Assembly: GCA_049975245.1 (NCBI GenBank) | Contig: JBNGDB010000004.1 | Span: 1-64,000, forward strand | From: UBA117 sp049975245 | GTDB lineage: Archaea > Methanobacteriota > Methanobacteria > Methanobacteriales > Methanobacteriaceae | Direction: 5' to 3' | DNA: 64,000 nucleotides | In this document: piece by piece, positions 53,828 through 63,758 of the stretch | How the letters are laid out: every line of letters starts with the position of its first letter | Numbering within the stretch: position 1 is the stretch's first letter | The notes under the pieces: model-generated | The model's database searches: none | Told to the model about the DNA's origin: nothing | The model's input: the letters and a program-made list of their open reading frames with translations, nothing else | Translations under genes and position numbers: made by a program

Positions 53828-55681
53828 TCACTTCCTTACCTTAATAGCATGTTCAGGACATATCTGTTTACACACTGTACAACCTTTACATAGTAAATCA
53901 TCAATTCGGACTGTTCCGTTATTATCAACATAAATTGCCGGGCATGTTAACCTTTCCAGACAATAAATACATTGGTCGCATATCTCTTCATCGACTTCTA
54001 GATTAATCTTCATAGAATGTGATCTATTCTTTAAAAGCATGCAAGGATATTTAGAAATAACAACTGAAACACCTTCAAACTCTAATGCTTCTTTAAATAC
54101 TTCCTTACTTTTTTTGATATTTAAAGGATTTATAGTTTTTATAAATTTAACACCAGTAGCTTTAGCTATTTCTTCAATTGAAATTTCAGGAGCCTGATCA
54201 CCCATCCCATCCACGGGAAGACCAGGATGTGGCTGTCCCCCAGTCATAGCTGTGGTTCTGTTGTCTAAAATAACCAATAAAAAATTATTTTTATTATGTA
54301 CACCATTAATCAAAGGAGGAATGCCGGCATGGAAGAAAGTAGAGTCTCCAATAAAACTTATAACCGGCTGATTTGTTGATTTTGAAAAGCCACAACTAGT
54401 ACCTACACTGGAACCCATGGAAAGCAAATAATCCGCTGCTTCATAAGGAGACTCTATCCCCAAAGTATAACATCCAATGTCAGTGGGATAGATTACGTTT
54501 TTGATATTTAGATCATTTAAAACATCGTTAATAGCATAATAAGCTGCTCGGTGCGGACATCCAGGACATAAAGTAGGTGGACGTTTAGGAACACCAATAT
54601 CAGATTTATATATCTCATTAACTGGGATTTTAGTTTTAATTATTTTATTAAAAGAGTCTATAATTATTTCTGGATTGTATTCATATATTAAGGGTAAAGT
54701 CCCATCTAACTTTCCATGTACTGTCTTTTGCAGATTATATTTGCCTATTATTGCCAGAACTTCTTTTTCCATTATTGGGTCAACTTCTTCAACTATAATT
54801 ACATTTTCAACTGATTTTAGAAAATCTAAAACTAATCTTTCCGGGAATGGATACGAAAAAGTAATCTTTAAAACACTGGCATTTAATTTATTTTCATCTA
54901 AAATATCCATTACATAATTGAAGGCAGATCCACTAGTTATAATGCCTAAATTTGATTCATTATCAACTATTTTATTTAAATCCGAATTTTCTGCTTTATT
55001 TTTTACTTTTTCCATTTTTTCAACTAATTTTTTATGCATGATTCTTGCAGTTTCTGGAACTGGGACAAAACGTCGGGGGTCTTTTGAGAAAAAACCAGTC
55101 TCATTTTTTTCTTTTACCTGATCCAGCTGAACCATACCCCTCATATGAGATACTCTAGTAGTTGTACGGATTAAAACAGGTAATTTAAACTCTTCAGATA
55201 TTTCAAAACCATATTTCATTAAATCTTTAAGTTCCTGAGGATTTGAAGGTTCTAACATAGGTATATTGGCAATACGAGCAAAATGTCTATTATCTTGTTC
55301 ATTTTGTGATGAAAACATGGAAGGATCATCAGCTGATAAAACAACCATTCCTCCTCGAACACCAGTATATGCCAGACTCATAAATGAATCTGCAGCAACA
55401 TTCAAACCTACATGTTTCATAAATGTGAAAGATCTTAATCCAGAGGCAGCTGCAGCTGCAGCTACTTCCAATGCAACTTTTTCATTAATTGAAAATTCGA
55501 AATAAATACCTGCTTTTTTCGCTATTTGGGAGAAGACATCCCCTATTTCAGAAGATGGTGTTCCTGGATAAGTAGCTGCCACCTGAACCCCACCTTCCAG
55601 TGCACCTCTAACTGCTGCCTCATTTCCTAAAAGAAAGAGTTTTTCACCTTCTTTACCTGTTAAAACTTTTTCTATTTTCAT
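53828..55681 (-). CDS. iorA: indolepyruvate ferredoxin oxidoreductase, alpha subunit
   Basis: 617 residues: N-terminal pyrimidine-binding domain (GNEAAVRGALEGGVQVAATYPGTPSSE), central TPP domain (CPGCPHRAAYY about 372-382, FIGDSTFFHAG, LDNRTTAMTGGQPHPG) and a C-terminal two-cluster ferredoxin domain (CDQCIYCLERLTCP and CKGCTVCKQICP, about 565-610). AAGGAGAT precedes ATG 55681. Likely runs reductively in synthesis of aromatic amino acids from aryl acids activated by the nearby paaK product. Confidence 0.93.
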   Translation of the reverse strand: MKIEKVLTGKEGEKLFLLGNEAAVRGALEGGVQVAATYPGTPSSEIGDVFSQIAKKAGIYFEFSINEKVALEVAAAAAASGLRSFTFMKHVGLNVAADSFMSLAYTGVRGGMVVLSADDPSMFSSQNEQDNRHFARIANIPMLEPSNPQELKDLMKYGFEISEEFKLPVLIRTTTRVSHMRGMVQLDQVKEKNETGFFSKDPRRFVPVPETARIMHKKLVEKMEKVKNKAENSDLNKIVDNESNLGIITSGSAFNYVMDILDENKLNASVLKITFSYPFPERLVLDFLKSVENVIIVEEVDPIMEKEVLAIIGKYNLQKTVHGKLDGTLPLIYEYNPEIIIDSFNKIIKTKIPVNEIYKSDIGVPKRPPTLCPGCPHRAAYYAINDVLNDLNIKNVIYPTDIGCYTLGIESPYEAADYLLSMGSSVGTSCGFSKSTNQPVISFIGDSTFFHAGIPPLINGVHNKNNFLLVILDNRTTAMTGGQPHPGLPVDGMGDQAPEISIEEIAKATGVKFIKTINPLNIKKSKEVFKEALEFEGVSVVISKYPCMLLKNRSHSMKINLEVDEEICDQCIYCLERLTCPAIYVDNNGTVRIDDLLCKGCTVCKQICPEHAIKVRK

Positions 55682-55995
55682 ATTATCTCCTTAGTAAGAG
55701 GGAATTATTAAAACAAGATTCCTCTTTAAATTCCTATCTACCCATAATTTCAAATTATCATATAAATCAAATAAACTAAAACCAGATCTAACTCAAATTA
55801 ATTTGGATATTCACAGATATAAATATTTATCAACTCACATTAAAATGGTACATTGTTCAAAAATTATATTAATAAAGATACAAAAAATAGAATAGAATAA
55901 ATTTATTTTTTATAGAACTGATATCCATATAGATATATCAATTTCCATATTTTTAAAAATTTAATAATCCTAAAAATGTTTAATCGGAGATAAAA
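55682..55995. other. divergent intergenic region iorA / tfrB
   Basis: 314 bp of AT-rich DNA holding the promoters of two divergent genes. CGGAGAT at 55985-55991 is the ribosome binding site of tfrB. No repeat, RNA-like island or small gene was recognised. Confidence 0.3.
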
Positions 55996-57480
55996 ATGAT
56001 TAAAATCAAAGTTTTAAGATATGATCCTCAAAAAGACGAAAAACCATACTTTGAAACCTATGAAATAGAAGAAACCAAAAAAATGAAGGTTTTAGACGCT
56101 TTGAATTATATAAATGAAAAATATAATGCTAATATTGCTTATAGAAGTTCATGTAGAGCAGGACAATGTGGCTCTTGTGCTGTTAAACAAAATAGTGACA
56201 GTGTTCTGGCTTGTAAAGCAGAAATTAAGGATAATGACGTTATAGAACCTCTAGATTTTGACGTTATTAAGGATCTAATTGTAGACCGCAGTCAAATCGA
56301 AGAAAAAGCCAAAGAAATGAGATTATTTTTAGAAAGAATTGATACTCCTAATAAGGAACCGGAAATAATAAAACCAGAGGATTATGCTAATTCTAAAAAG
56401 ATTAGCGGATGTATAGAGTGTTATTCCTGCCTTTCTGCTTGTCCCGTTATAAAAGAAACCTCAGAATATGCAGGCCCTTATTTTATGAGATATCTATCTA
56501 AATTAGGTTTAGATCCTAGAGATAGTGATGATCGTGCTAAAATAGGATTTATTGAAGGTCTATATAATTGTACTAGTTGTGGTAGGTGTAGTGAGGTTTG
56601 TCCTAAAGAAGTGAGTATTGTTGGCGGTGCCATAGAAAAATTGAGAGAAATAGCCTGTAAGGAGGATATTGGACCTTTACCCGCCCATAAAGATATTAAG
56701 GAATTAATCTCAAAAACTGGGAGATCAGTAGAACCTTTGGGGGAAGGCTTTATTAAAACTGTTTCCTCAGAAACTGGAAAGGAAAAACCAAAAATAGCAT
56801 TTTTCACCGGATGTATGGTTGATTATAGATTACCAGAAAATGGAATGGCTCTACTAGAAATTCTAAAAGACCATGATATTGACGTAATCGTACCCGAAGA
56901 CCAAGTATGTTGTGGTTCTCCTATGATTAGAACTGGACAGACTGACGTAGTAAAAGAGCTGGTAAAGAAAAATGCAGAAGTTTTTAAGGATTATGACACA
57001 ATAATAACGATGTGCGCCGGTTGTGGAGCCACCTTAAAGAACGATTATCCTAAATATGGCGTTGAATTTAATGTATTAGATATAAGTGAAGTTCTCTCTG
57101 ATAATTTGAAAACTGAGAACATGAAACCGGTAAATATGAGAGTAACCTATCACGACCCCTGCCACTTGGCACGGGGTCAAGGCATAAAAAAAGAACCTCG
57201 AGAAATCTTGAATAAAATAAAAGGTTTAGATTTTGTGGAAATGGAAGAACCTAATAGATGTTGCGGCGCCGGAGGAGGAGTCCGCTCAGGTAAACCAGAA
57301 CTAGCAGAAAAGATGGGAAAAACCAAAGCTGAAATGATAAAAAAGTTGGATGTGGATGCAGTAATCACCATATGCCCATTTTGTGAGTATCATATAAAGG
57401 ATTCTCTGGAAAAAGAAGGTCTAAGTGATATAAAGGTATTGAATATTTTAAAACTTCTTGAAATAGCTTATGACTGCTAA
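55996..57480 (+). CDS. tfrB: CoM/CoB fumarate reductase (thiol:fumarate reductase) subunit B
   Basis: 494 residues: an N-terminal 2Fe-2S domain (Cys53, Cys58, Cys61, Cys73), two cubane-cluster motifs (CIECYSCLSACP near 141, CTSCGRCSEVCP near 193), and a C-terminal half with two CCG domains (VCCGSPM, CAGCG, RCCGAGGGVRS, CPFC) like HdrB. TfrAB reduces fumarate with CoM-SH and CoB-SH, yielding the heterodisulfide that Hdr recycles. The catalytic tfrA is not adjacent, as is common in Methanobacteriales. Confidence 0.93.
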   Translation: MIKIKVLRYDPQKDEKPYFETYEIEETKKMKVLDALNYINEKYNANIAYRSSCRAGQCGSCAVKQNSDSVLACKAEIKDNDVIEPLDFDVIKDLIVDRSQIEEKAKEMRLFLERIDTPNKEPEIIKPEDYANSKKISGCIECYSCLSACPVIKETSEYAGPYFMRYLSKLGLDPRDSDDRAKIGFIEGLYNCTSCGRCSEVCPKEVSIVGGAIEKLREIACKEDIGPLPAHKDIKELISKTGRSVEPLGEGFIKTVSSETGKEKPKIAFFTGCMVDYRLPENGMALLEILKDHDIDVIVPEDQVCCGSPMIRTGQTDVVKELVKKNAEVFKDYDTIITMCAGCGATLKNDYPKYGVEFNVLDISEVLSDNLKTENMKPVNMRVTYHDPCHLARGQGIKKEPREILNKIKGLDFVEMEEPNRCCGAGGGVRSGKPELAEKMGKTKAEMIKKLDVDAVITICPFCEYHIKDSLEKEGLSDIKVLNILKLLEIAYDC

Positions 57481-57546
57481 TTAACAATAAATTACTCATT
57501 AAACTTATATATTAATAAAAATTTAAAATGTTTTTCTGTGAATATT

Positions 57547-58245
57547 ATGATTTATGTGGTATTTGTAGAGCCTGAATCAGCAGGGAATATCGGTTTTTTA
57601 GCCAGATGTATGAAAAATTTTGGTATGCACAAATTAGTCCTAATAAATCCCTGCGACTTAGAAAAAGAAGCCTATTACCAGGCTATGCACGCTAAAGAAA
57701 TTGTGAGTAATTCTAAAACATATGATTCTGTTGAAAAATGTATTGAAGATTTAGAAATAGATTTTACAGTTGGAACAACCGGTGCCGCTTGTGGTAGTTA
57801 TAACGTACAACGAATTGCGATTACACCAGATGAATTTGCAAAATCCATTAATATTAAGGGTAATATAGCCATATTATTTGGTAGAGAGGGAAATGGATTA
57901 TATAATAATGAAATATCTCTTTGTGATGTTCTGGTTAGCATACCTACCAGTAATGATTACCCCATAATGAACATTTCCCATGCAGCAGCCGTAATATTTT
58001 ATGAAATTTTTAAAAGAAAAAAGAATTACACATTTGAAGCTCTGGAAGAAGCAAGTGGAATCGAAAAAAGGCATTTAATAAATGATATGGATTGTATAAT
58101 AAACTCATTAAATCTTCCTCCGCATAAAAATAAAACAGCTTCAATAGTTTTTAAAAATATAATAGGAAGGGCATTTATATCAGGAAGGGAAGCACATACT
58201 CTTAAAGGTATATTAAGACGAGTTAAAGAAAAAATCATTAATTAA
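57547..58245 (+). CDS. trmJ: TrmJ-type SPOUT tRNA/rRNA methyltransferase
   Basis: 232 residues, SpoU-type knotted methyltransferase with VFVEPESAGNIGFLARCMKNFG at the N-terminus, LFGREGNGLYNNEI and SIPTSNDYPIMNISHAAAV (SAM-binding knot), and a C-terminal helical extension. Archaeal TrmJ makes 2'-O-methylcytidine at tRNA position 32. ATG 57547 is chosen; a GTG at 57538 is possible, and TTATATAT at 57505-57512 suggests a leaderless or very short leader. Confidence 0.86.
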   Translation: MIYVVFVEPESAGNIGFLARCMKNFGMHKLVLINPCDLEKEAYYQAMHAKEIVSNSKTYDSVEKCIEDLEIDFTVGTTGAACGSYNVQRIAITPDEFAKSINIKGNIAILFGREGNGLYNNEISLCDVLVSIPTSNDYPIMNISHAAAVIFYEIFKRKKNYTFEALEEASGIEKRHLINDMDCIINSLNLPPHKNKTASIVFKNIIGRAFISGREAHTLKGILRRVKEKIIN

Positions 58246-58280
58246 AGTTATTTGGAGGAGGAGATATAATTTTATTTGGA

Positions 58281-59405
58281 ATGGGTCCCTGGGAGATTAT
58301 TGGAATATTATTTTTCATTTTATTAATTCTATTATTACCCTGGATAATGCGAAAAAGACTTATATCTACTATAAGCAAGTTTGCCGTAGAAGTGGAAAAA
58401 ATGGCGGAAGATGCTCAGAACATAGTGGTTAAAACTTGTAAAGAAAAGGGTGAACCCTCCCAAGATCCTGCTAAATATATTGTAAATTATATGGAATTTT
58501 TTATAGTGCCCCCAGTTGAACTTGATCCATATGGAATTGTAAATAAATTCCATAAAATTCTGGAGATGGGTGAGGAGAGATTTGAAGAGATGGTAGAGAT
58601 AATTGCACCTGAAGCAAGTGAAGAATGGAAATCAAATATTATAATGACTTTAAAAGCTACTATAGGTATTAATAATGTAGCTAAGATGATCCGTCATAAT
58701 TTGGAACTTGCCAAAAAAACTGGTAACCTGCAAATATTATTAATGCTTCAAATGAGCCTGCCGTTAATAATGAGAATAGTTAAAGCCCAATTTAATGGTA
58801 CTAAAGCTTTTTCAGAATGCAAACCTATAGGTGACGGTTTAGGGCCGCTTGTAATAGGGATGTTAATTAAGGATATTCAAAAAGAAGATTTAAAAGAAAA
58901 AGAAGATATGATTATTGTAGATAAGGAAATATCTGGAAGAAATGTTACGATAGTCCGGGCAAAAGGTCCTGGTGCCCGGGTTGGAAAGATAGGTAAAGTG
59001 GTTACATCACTAATTGCGGATAAAAATATAGATAGATTAATAACAGTTGATGCAGCAGTTAAATTAGAAGGAGAAAAAAGCGGAACTATTGCAGAAGGTA
59101 TTGGAGTCGTTATTGGTGGTACTGGTGTGGATAAATGGATGGTGGAAGAACATTTTATTGAAAAAGATTTAAAGACTGATGCTATCATAGTTAAAATGAG
59201 TCCGGAAGAAGCTATTAGTGAAATGAAATTAGATATAGCTGAATCTGCTAAAAAAACACTTAATATTGTGGAGAAATCAGTTTTGAGATCTAATGAAAAT
59301 TCCAATATTATGATCCTTGGGGTGGGCAATAGTTGTGGATTGCCCAATATAATCCAGGGTATATCACAGATTAAGATTAAAAAAGAGGATAATAAAAAAG
59401 AATAG
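58281..59405 (+). CDS. DUF1512 family protein
   Basis: 374 residues: one N-terminal membrane helix (about 5-22) anchoring a large cytosolic part with AKYIVNYMEFFIVPPVELDPYG, KPIGDGLGPLVIGMLIKDI and a C-terminal LGVGNSCGLPNIIQG. Matches archaeal DUF1512 of unknown function. GGAGGAGG at 58254-58261 lies about 20 nt before ATG 58281, too far for normal use; an in-frame ATA/ATT at 58266-58271 is better spaced, so the true start may be non-canonical. Confidence 0.75.
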   Translation: MGPWEIIGILFFILLILLLPWIMRKRLISTISKFAVEVEKMAEDAQNIVVKTCKEKGEPSQDPAKYIVNYMEFFIVPPVELDPYGIVNKFHKILEMGEERFEEMVEIIAPEASEEWKSNIIMTLKATIGINNVAKMIRHNLELAKKTGNLQILLMLQMSLPLIMRIVKAQFNGTKAFSECKPIGDGLGPLVIGMLIKDIQKEDLKEKEDMIIVDKEISGRNVTIVRAKGPGARVGKIGKVVTSLIADKNIDRLITVDAAVKLEGEKSGTIAEGIGVVIGGTGVDKWMVEEHFIEKDLKTDAIIVKMSPEEAISEMKLDIAESAKKTLNIVEKSVLRSNENSNIMILGVGNSCGLPNIIQGISQIKIKKEDNKKE

Positions 59406-59415
59406 AGGTCATTAA

Positions 59416-60009
59416 ATGGCTATTTTAAGTGATAGAGATATTAAAAAGTATCTCAAAGAAAAAATAATTATTATTGAACCATTAGAAGATCCTGAAAGGC
59501 AAATACAACCATCTTCCGTTGATTTAAGAATCGGTAGTGAATTTAAAGGTTTTAGAGTTATTAGAAAGCCGTGTATAGATCCTATGGACAAGTCAGATAT
59601 TGAATCATATATGGAATCATTTCATATTGATAAAGAACCGTTTATAATCCATCCTGGCGAATTTGCGTTGGCTACAACCTATGAAATGGTTAAACTTCCT
59701 GATAACTTAGTTGCCCGTGTGGAAGGAAGATCTTCCATGGGGAGATTAGGGATAACTATGCACGTCACTGCTGGTTACATTGACCCCGGTTTTTGTGGTA
59801 AAATTACTTTAGAAATTTCCAACATAGGAAAAATGCCAGTAGCACTCTATCCCGGTCAAAGAGTATGTCAAATTGTGTTTGAAACCATGACCTCACCCTC
59901 AGAAAAACCTTATGGACATCCTGATAGAGATAGTAAATATATGGGTCAAAAACGCCCTGAAACAAGTAGAATCAAACACGACTATGAGCTTAAAAACAGT
60001 AGGTTATAA
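59416..60009 (+). CDS. dcd: dCTP deaminase
   Basis: 197 residues of the dUTPase-like beta fold: PSSVDLRIGSEF, GRSSMGRLGITMHVTAGYIDPGFCG (about 103-127, with the deaminase Arg/Ser and catalytic Glu in TLEISN) and YPGQRVCQIVFE. Converts dCTP to dUTP, and archaeal forms such as that of Methanocaldococcus go on to dUMP; which applies here cannot be read. GAGGTCATT precedes ATG 59416, 10 nt after DUF1512. Confidence 0.9.
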   Translation: MAILSDRDIKKYLKEKIIIIEPLEDPERQIQPSSVDLRIGSEFKGFRVIRKPCIDPMDKSDIESYMESFHIDKEPFIIHPGEFALATTYEMVKLPDNLVARVEGRSSMGRLGITMHVTAGYIDPGFCGKITLEISNIGKMPVALYPGQRVCQIVFETMTSPSEKPYGHPDRDSKYMGQKRPETSRIKHDYELKNSRL

Positions 60010-60191
60010 GCACTAAAAAATTTTCATATTGTTAAATAAGTAAATTAAAAAATATGTTTTAGGATTTAATTCCGTAATAAGGGACAAAATAATATTTATA
60101 CTTTAAAAAAATTATTTGCAAATATATAATTTATTAAAGAATAATTAAAATCATGATTTAAATTTAATTTGAAAAAAAAAGTTTTTATGAG

Positions 60192-61928
60192 ATGTATATT
60201 ATGAAACATGATAATGTGATGAACATTGCCAAAAAAAGAGGATTTTTATGGTCTTCATTTGAAATATATTCTGGAGTTGCTGGTTTTGTAGATTATGGCC
60301 CCCTAGGCGCTATATTAAAAAATAATATTATTAACAAATGGCGGGACTATTATATCATAAGAGAAGGTTTTTATGAAATAGAATCACCAACAATCATGCC
60401 TGAAGAAGCTCTAAAAGCTTCAGGACACGTTGATCATTTTAATGATCCTATGACTGAATGTAAAGAATGTTTAGAAGTGTTTAGGGCAGATCACATTATT
60501 AAAGATGATATTGGAGAAGAAGTTGAAGGTTTAAGTAATGAGGAACTCACCAAAATAATATCTGATAATCAAATAACCTGCCCTAAATGTGAAGGTCACT
60601 TGACACATGTATGGAGTTATAACCTGATGTTCCAAACTTTAATCGGAGCAAAAGGTAAAAAAATAGGATATATGCGTCCTGAAACAGCTCAAGGAATTTT
60701 CATACCGTTTAAAAGGTTATTGAGATTTTTCAGGGGTAAATTGCCCTTTGGAGTGGTTCAGATAGGTAAAGCTTATAGGAATGAAATTTCTCCAAGACAA
60801 GGAGTTATCAGGTTGCGTGAATTTACTCAAGCCGAAGCAGAGATATTCATTAATCCCCAAGACAAATCCCACCCTAATTTTTCTGATATCGTAAAAGAAA
60901 AATTAATTCTTTATTCGGCAGAAAAACAGATGAAGGAAGAGGATTCTGTTAAAATAACTGTTGAAAAGGCAATTTTAGAGGGAGTAGTTTCTAGTGAAAT
61001 ATTAATATATCAACTCTATTTGGCTAGGAAATTTTTATTAGAACTAGGCATACCTGAAGAGGTTATAAGATTCCGACAGCATATGCCCACTGAAATGGCC
61101 CATTATGCTCTGGACTGCTGGGACGTGGAAATACAAACTGATCGTTTCGGATGGATAGAGATAATTGGAATAGCTGATCGTACAGATTTCGATCTTAGAT
61201 CACATAGTGATCATAGCAAAGAAGATTTAAGAGTATTTCTTGAATATTCTGAACCAAAAAAAATTAGTAAAACTATTATAAAGCCTAATATGTCCAAATT
61301 TGGTCCTCACTTCAAAAATACTGCCCCTAAAATACTTAAATTTTTAGAGGATGTTGATGTTGAAGAAGTGCAACAATCATTTAAACAGGAAGGATTATTT
61401 GAAATAGAAATAGGCGATACAAAATATGATTTATTACCTGAACATGTTACCTTTGAAGACGTTGAAGAAACTGTCAGAGGCGAAAAAATTTTTCCACATG
61501 TAATTGAACCTTCTTATGGTATAGATAGGATAGTGTATTCTGTTTTATTACATTCATTTCAAGAAGAAGATGAAAGGGAATATTTCAAAATTGAAAAATC
61601 AATTTCTCCTGTGCAAGTTAGTGTATTTCCACTGGTAAACCAGGAAGAACTGGTAAAAATAGCACTAGAAATTAGGGATAATTTGAGAATGGAAGGTTTA
61701 ATATCTGAATTTGATTCGTCTGGAACAATCGGTAGAAGGTATGCAAGATCTGATGAAATAGGAGTTCCTTTCGCCATAACTGTGGATCATGAAACACTGG
61801 AAAATAATACGGTTACTATAAGAAATCGTGACGATCTAAAACAGGTGCGAATTAAAATTAAAGATATCGGTAGAATATTGGAAGATTTGATTAAAAAGGA
61901 GATAGATTTTGAGGATCTTAAGAAATAA
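60192..61928 (+). CDS. glyS: glycyl-tRNA synthetase, archaeal/eukaryotic alpha2 type
   Basis: 578 residues, class II synthetase. Motif 1 region IESPTIMPEEALKASGHVDHF, a zinc-binding-like CKECLEVF with CPKCEGH, YMRPETAQGIF, motif 2 QIGKAYRNEISPRQGVIRLREF, motif 3 PSYGIDRIVYS, and a C-terminal anticodon-binding domain (VSVFPLVNQEELV to the end). Start at ATG 60192 or ATG 60201. Single gene. Confidence 0.94.
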   Translation: MYIMKHDNVMNIAKKRGFLWSSFEIYSGVAGFVDYGPLGAILKNNIINKWRDYYIIREGFYEIESPTIMPEEALKASGHVDHFNDPMTECKECLEVFRADHIIKDDIGEEVEGLSNEELTKIISDNQITCPKCEGHLTHVWSYNLMFQTLIGAKGKKIGYMRPETAQGIFIPFKRLLRFFRGKLPFGVVQIGKAYRNEISPRQGVIRLREFTQAEAEIFINPQDKSHPNFSDIVKEKLILYSAEKQMKEEDSVKITVEKAILEGVVSSEILIYQLYLARKFLLELGIPEEVIRFRQHMPTEMAHYALDCWDVEIQTDRFGWIEIIGIADRTDFDLRSHSDHSKEDLRVFLEYSEPKKISKTIIKPNMSKFGPHFKNTAPKILKFLEDVDVEEVQQSFKQEGLFEIEIGDTKYDLLPEHVTFEDVEETVRGEKIFPHVIEPSYGIDRIVYSVLLHSFQEEDEREYFKIEKSISPVQVSVFPLVNQEELVKIALEIRDNLRMEGLISEFDSSGTIGRRYARSDEIGVPFAITVDHETLENNTVTIRNRDDLKQVRIKIKDIGRILEDLIKKEIDFEDLKK

Positions 61929-62050
61929 TTTCCCGACTATCTTCAAAATTAAACTTTTTACTTCATTATCGAGAACTACCATAACTGGTATTGAAACTAG
62001 ATTTATTAAGATTTAAACTAAATATTAGACAAATATTAGAAGTGATTAAT

Positions 62051-62809
62051 ATGATAGATTCCCACATACATGCTGATACCAGACCCTTTGAAGATTTTGA
62101 AAACATGTCAATAGCAGGATTGGAAGCGGCTATAACTTGTGCCCATGACCCCCTCAGAATGAGTTCTTCAGACGTTGTTTTAGACCATTTCCACCGCCTA
62201 TTAAACAATGACCGTCAAAGAGCATTGCAAAACGGATTAAATTTATATGTTGCAATAGGTATTCACCCTAGAAGCATCTCAAAAAACTATGAAATAGTAA
62301 TGAAAAAATTACCTTCACTAATTGAAGATACTAATGTGGTGGCCATAGGAGAAATAGGTTTAGAAACAGCCAGCCAACAAGAAAAGGAAATATTTCAAGA
62401 ACAGTTAATTATGGCAGATGACCTTAAAATGAAAGTTATCGTTCACACTCCCCGCACAAATAAAAAAGCTGTAACTAAGATTACTTGTTCCATAATAGAA
62501 GAAAATATTGACCCATCATTAGTTGTGGTGGACCATGTTGATCAGAACATAGTCGATGATCTAATAGATTTTGGAACCATGCTAGGACTTACGGTTCAGC
62601 CATTAAAAATGGATCCTGACGGAGCAGTAGACTTATTAAAAAAATTTGGTGTAGATAAATTCCTATTAAATAGTGATATGAGCTCATCACCATCAGACCC
62701 GTTGTCAGTTCCTAAAACTGTTCATAAAATGAAACTGGCAGATTTCAAAGATAAAGATATAATGAGAGCTTCTCATGTTAATGCTGCTAAATTTTTTGGA
62801 ATAGAATGA
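62051..62809 (+). CDS. TatD-family metal-dependent hydrolase
   Basis: 252 residues: DSHIHAD metal site (His4, His6), AIGIHPRSIS, GEIGLE (bridging Glu), VHTPRTNK, VVDHVD and LLNSDMSSSPSD with the final Asp, a TIM-barrel layout of TatD DNases/amidohydrolases. ATG 62051 is chosen over 61991 because the family begins MIDSHIH and AGTGATT lies just upstream. The variant QPLKMDP where bacterial TatD has a different loop suggests an archaeal subgroup; substrate unknown. Confidence 0.83.
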   Translation: MIDSHIHADTRPFEDFENMSIAGLEAAITCAHDPLRMSSSDVVLDHFHRLLNNDRQRALQNGLNLYVAIGIHPRSISKNYEIVMKKLPSLIEDTNVVAIGEIGLETASQQEKEIFQEQLIMADDLKMKVIVHTPRTNKKAVTKITCSIIEENIDPSLVVVDHVDQNIVDDLIDFGTMLGLTVQPLKMDPDGAVDLLKKFGVDKFLLNSDMSSSPSDPLSVPKTVHKMKLADFKDKDIMRASHVNAAKFFGIE

Positions 62810-62814
62810 AAATT

Positions 62815-63678
62815 TTAATGAATTTTTGGAACATTCATAGGGCCAAACTTTTTAACACATTCAGAAGCCACATAATTAGCATAATCCATGCATTCAGTTA
62901 CATCTTTCTTTTTTATATAGGATGCTATAAATCCCGCCGCAAAAGCGTCTCCTGCACCGGTTGTATCCGCTGTTTTGACTTGGTATGCCGGATAATGTAT
63001 TACCTCTTCTGGTGTGTAAAGATTAGCACCTTCAGCACCCCTGGTAACAATTACATAAGGAACATCCAGATCTAAAATGGCTTGTGTTCCAAGTTCTAAA
63101 TCTTTTTTTGTTAACAAATATAACTCTTTTTCATTTAAAAATAAGAATTTAGCTCTTTTAATTATTTGGGATAAATTTTCAAGTCCATAATAAGCTAAAA
63201 GTGTTCCTGGATTAAAAGAAAGTGTATTAGCATGTTTAGATGCTTCGTCAGCGACTTCTCGGTAAGTTCCAGATATGTGTAGTAATTTGGAATTTTTAAT
63301 ATATTTTAAATCATCTTTATTTAATTTTAAATCCTTATTAGCACCCATAAATGAATAAATTGATCTTTCACCGGATGGATCAACTGCAATAAAGGTCATA
63401 CCAGTTGATCCTTCAAGTAAAAGAAGCCTTTCAACATCGACACCTTCCCCTTGAAAGTTATTTAAAGCCCATGTACCTAATTCATCATCGCCCACACGGG
63501 CAATAATACCAGACTTAACATCTAATCTTGAAATCCCAACAGTAAAATTTGTGGCAGAACCGCCTAAAGAAGTGAATATCTGTTGTACATCCACCTCATC
63601 GTCACCACAAACAAATCTGGGAACCTTTAAAATAAAATCAGCATTACATGTTCCAAGACCAACTACATCAACTGACAA
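62815..63678 (-). CDS. PfkB-family carbohydrate/nucleoside kinase
   Basis: 287 residues of the ribokinase fold: VVGLGTCNADFIL, SLGGSATNFTVGISRL (PfkB signature 1) and TADTTGAGDAFAAGFIASYI (signature 2 with catalytic Asp, about 241-260). Start is TTG 63678, three nt after GGTGAT. Archaeal members of this group phosphorylate nucleosides or sugars; the specific acceptor is not clear. Convergent with the TatD gene, 5 bp apart. Confidence 0.85.
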   Translation of the reverse strand: MSVDVVGLGTCNADFILKVPRFVCGDDEVDVQQIFTSLGGSATNFTVGISRLDVKSGIIARVGDDELGTWALNNFQGEGVDVERLLLLEGSTGMTFIAVDPSGERSIYSFMGANKDLKLNKDDLKYIKNSKLLHISGTYREVADEASKHANTLSFNPGTLLAYYGLENLSQIIKRAKFLFLNEKELYLLTKKDLELGTQAILDLDVPYVIVTRGAEGANLYTPEEVIHYPAYQVKTADTTGAGDAFAAGFIASYIKKKDVTECMDYANYVASECVKKFGPMNVPKIH

Positions 63679-63758
63679 ATAATCACCGCAAAAATCAGTA
63701 AATAGGAATTTTTATAATTAAAAAAATATTAAAATTGAATTGGAAAAGAAATAAAAAA

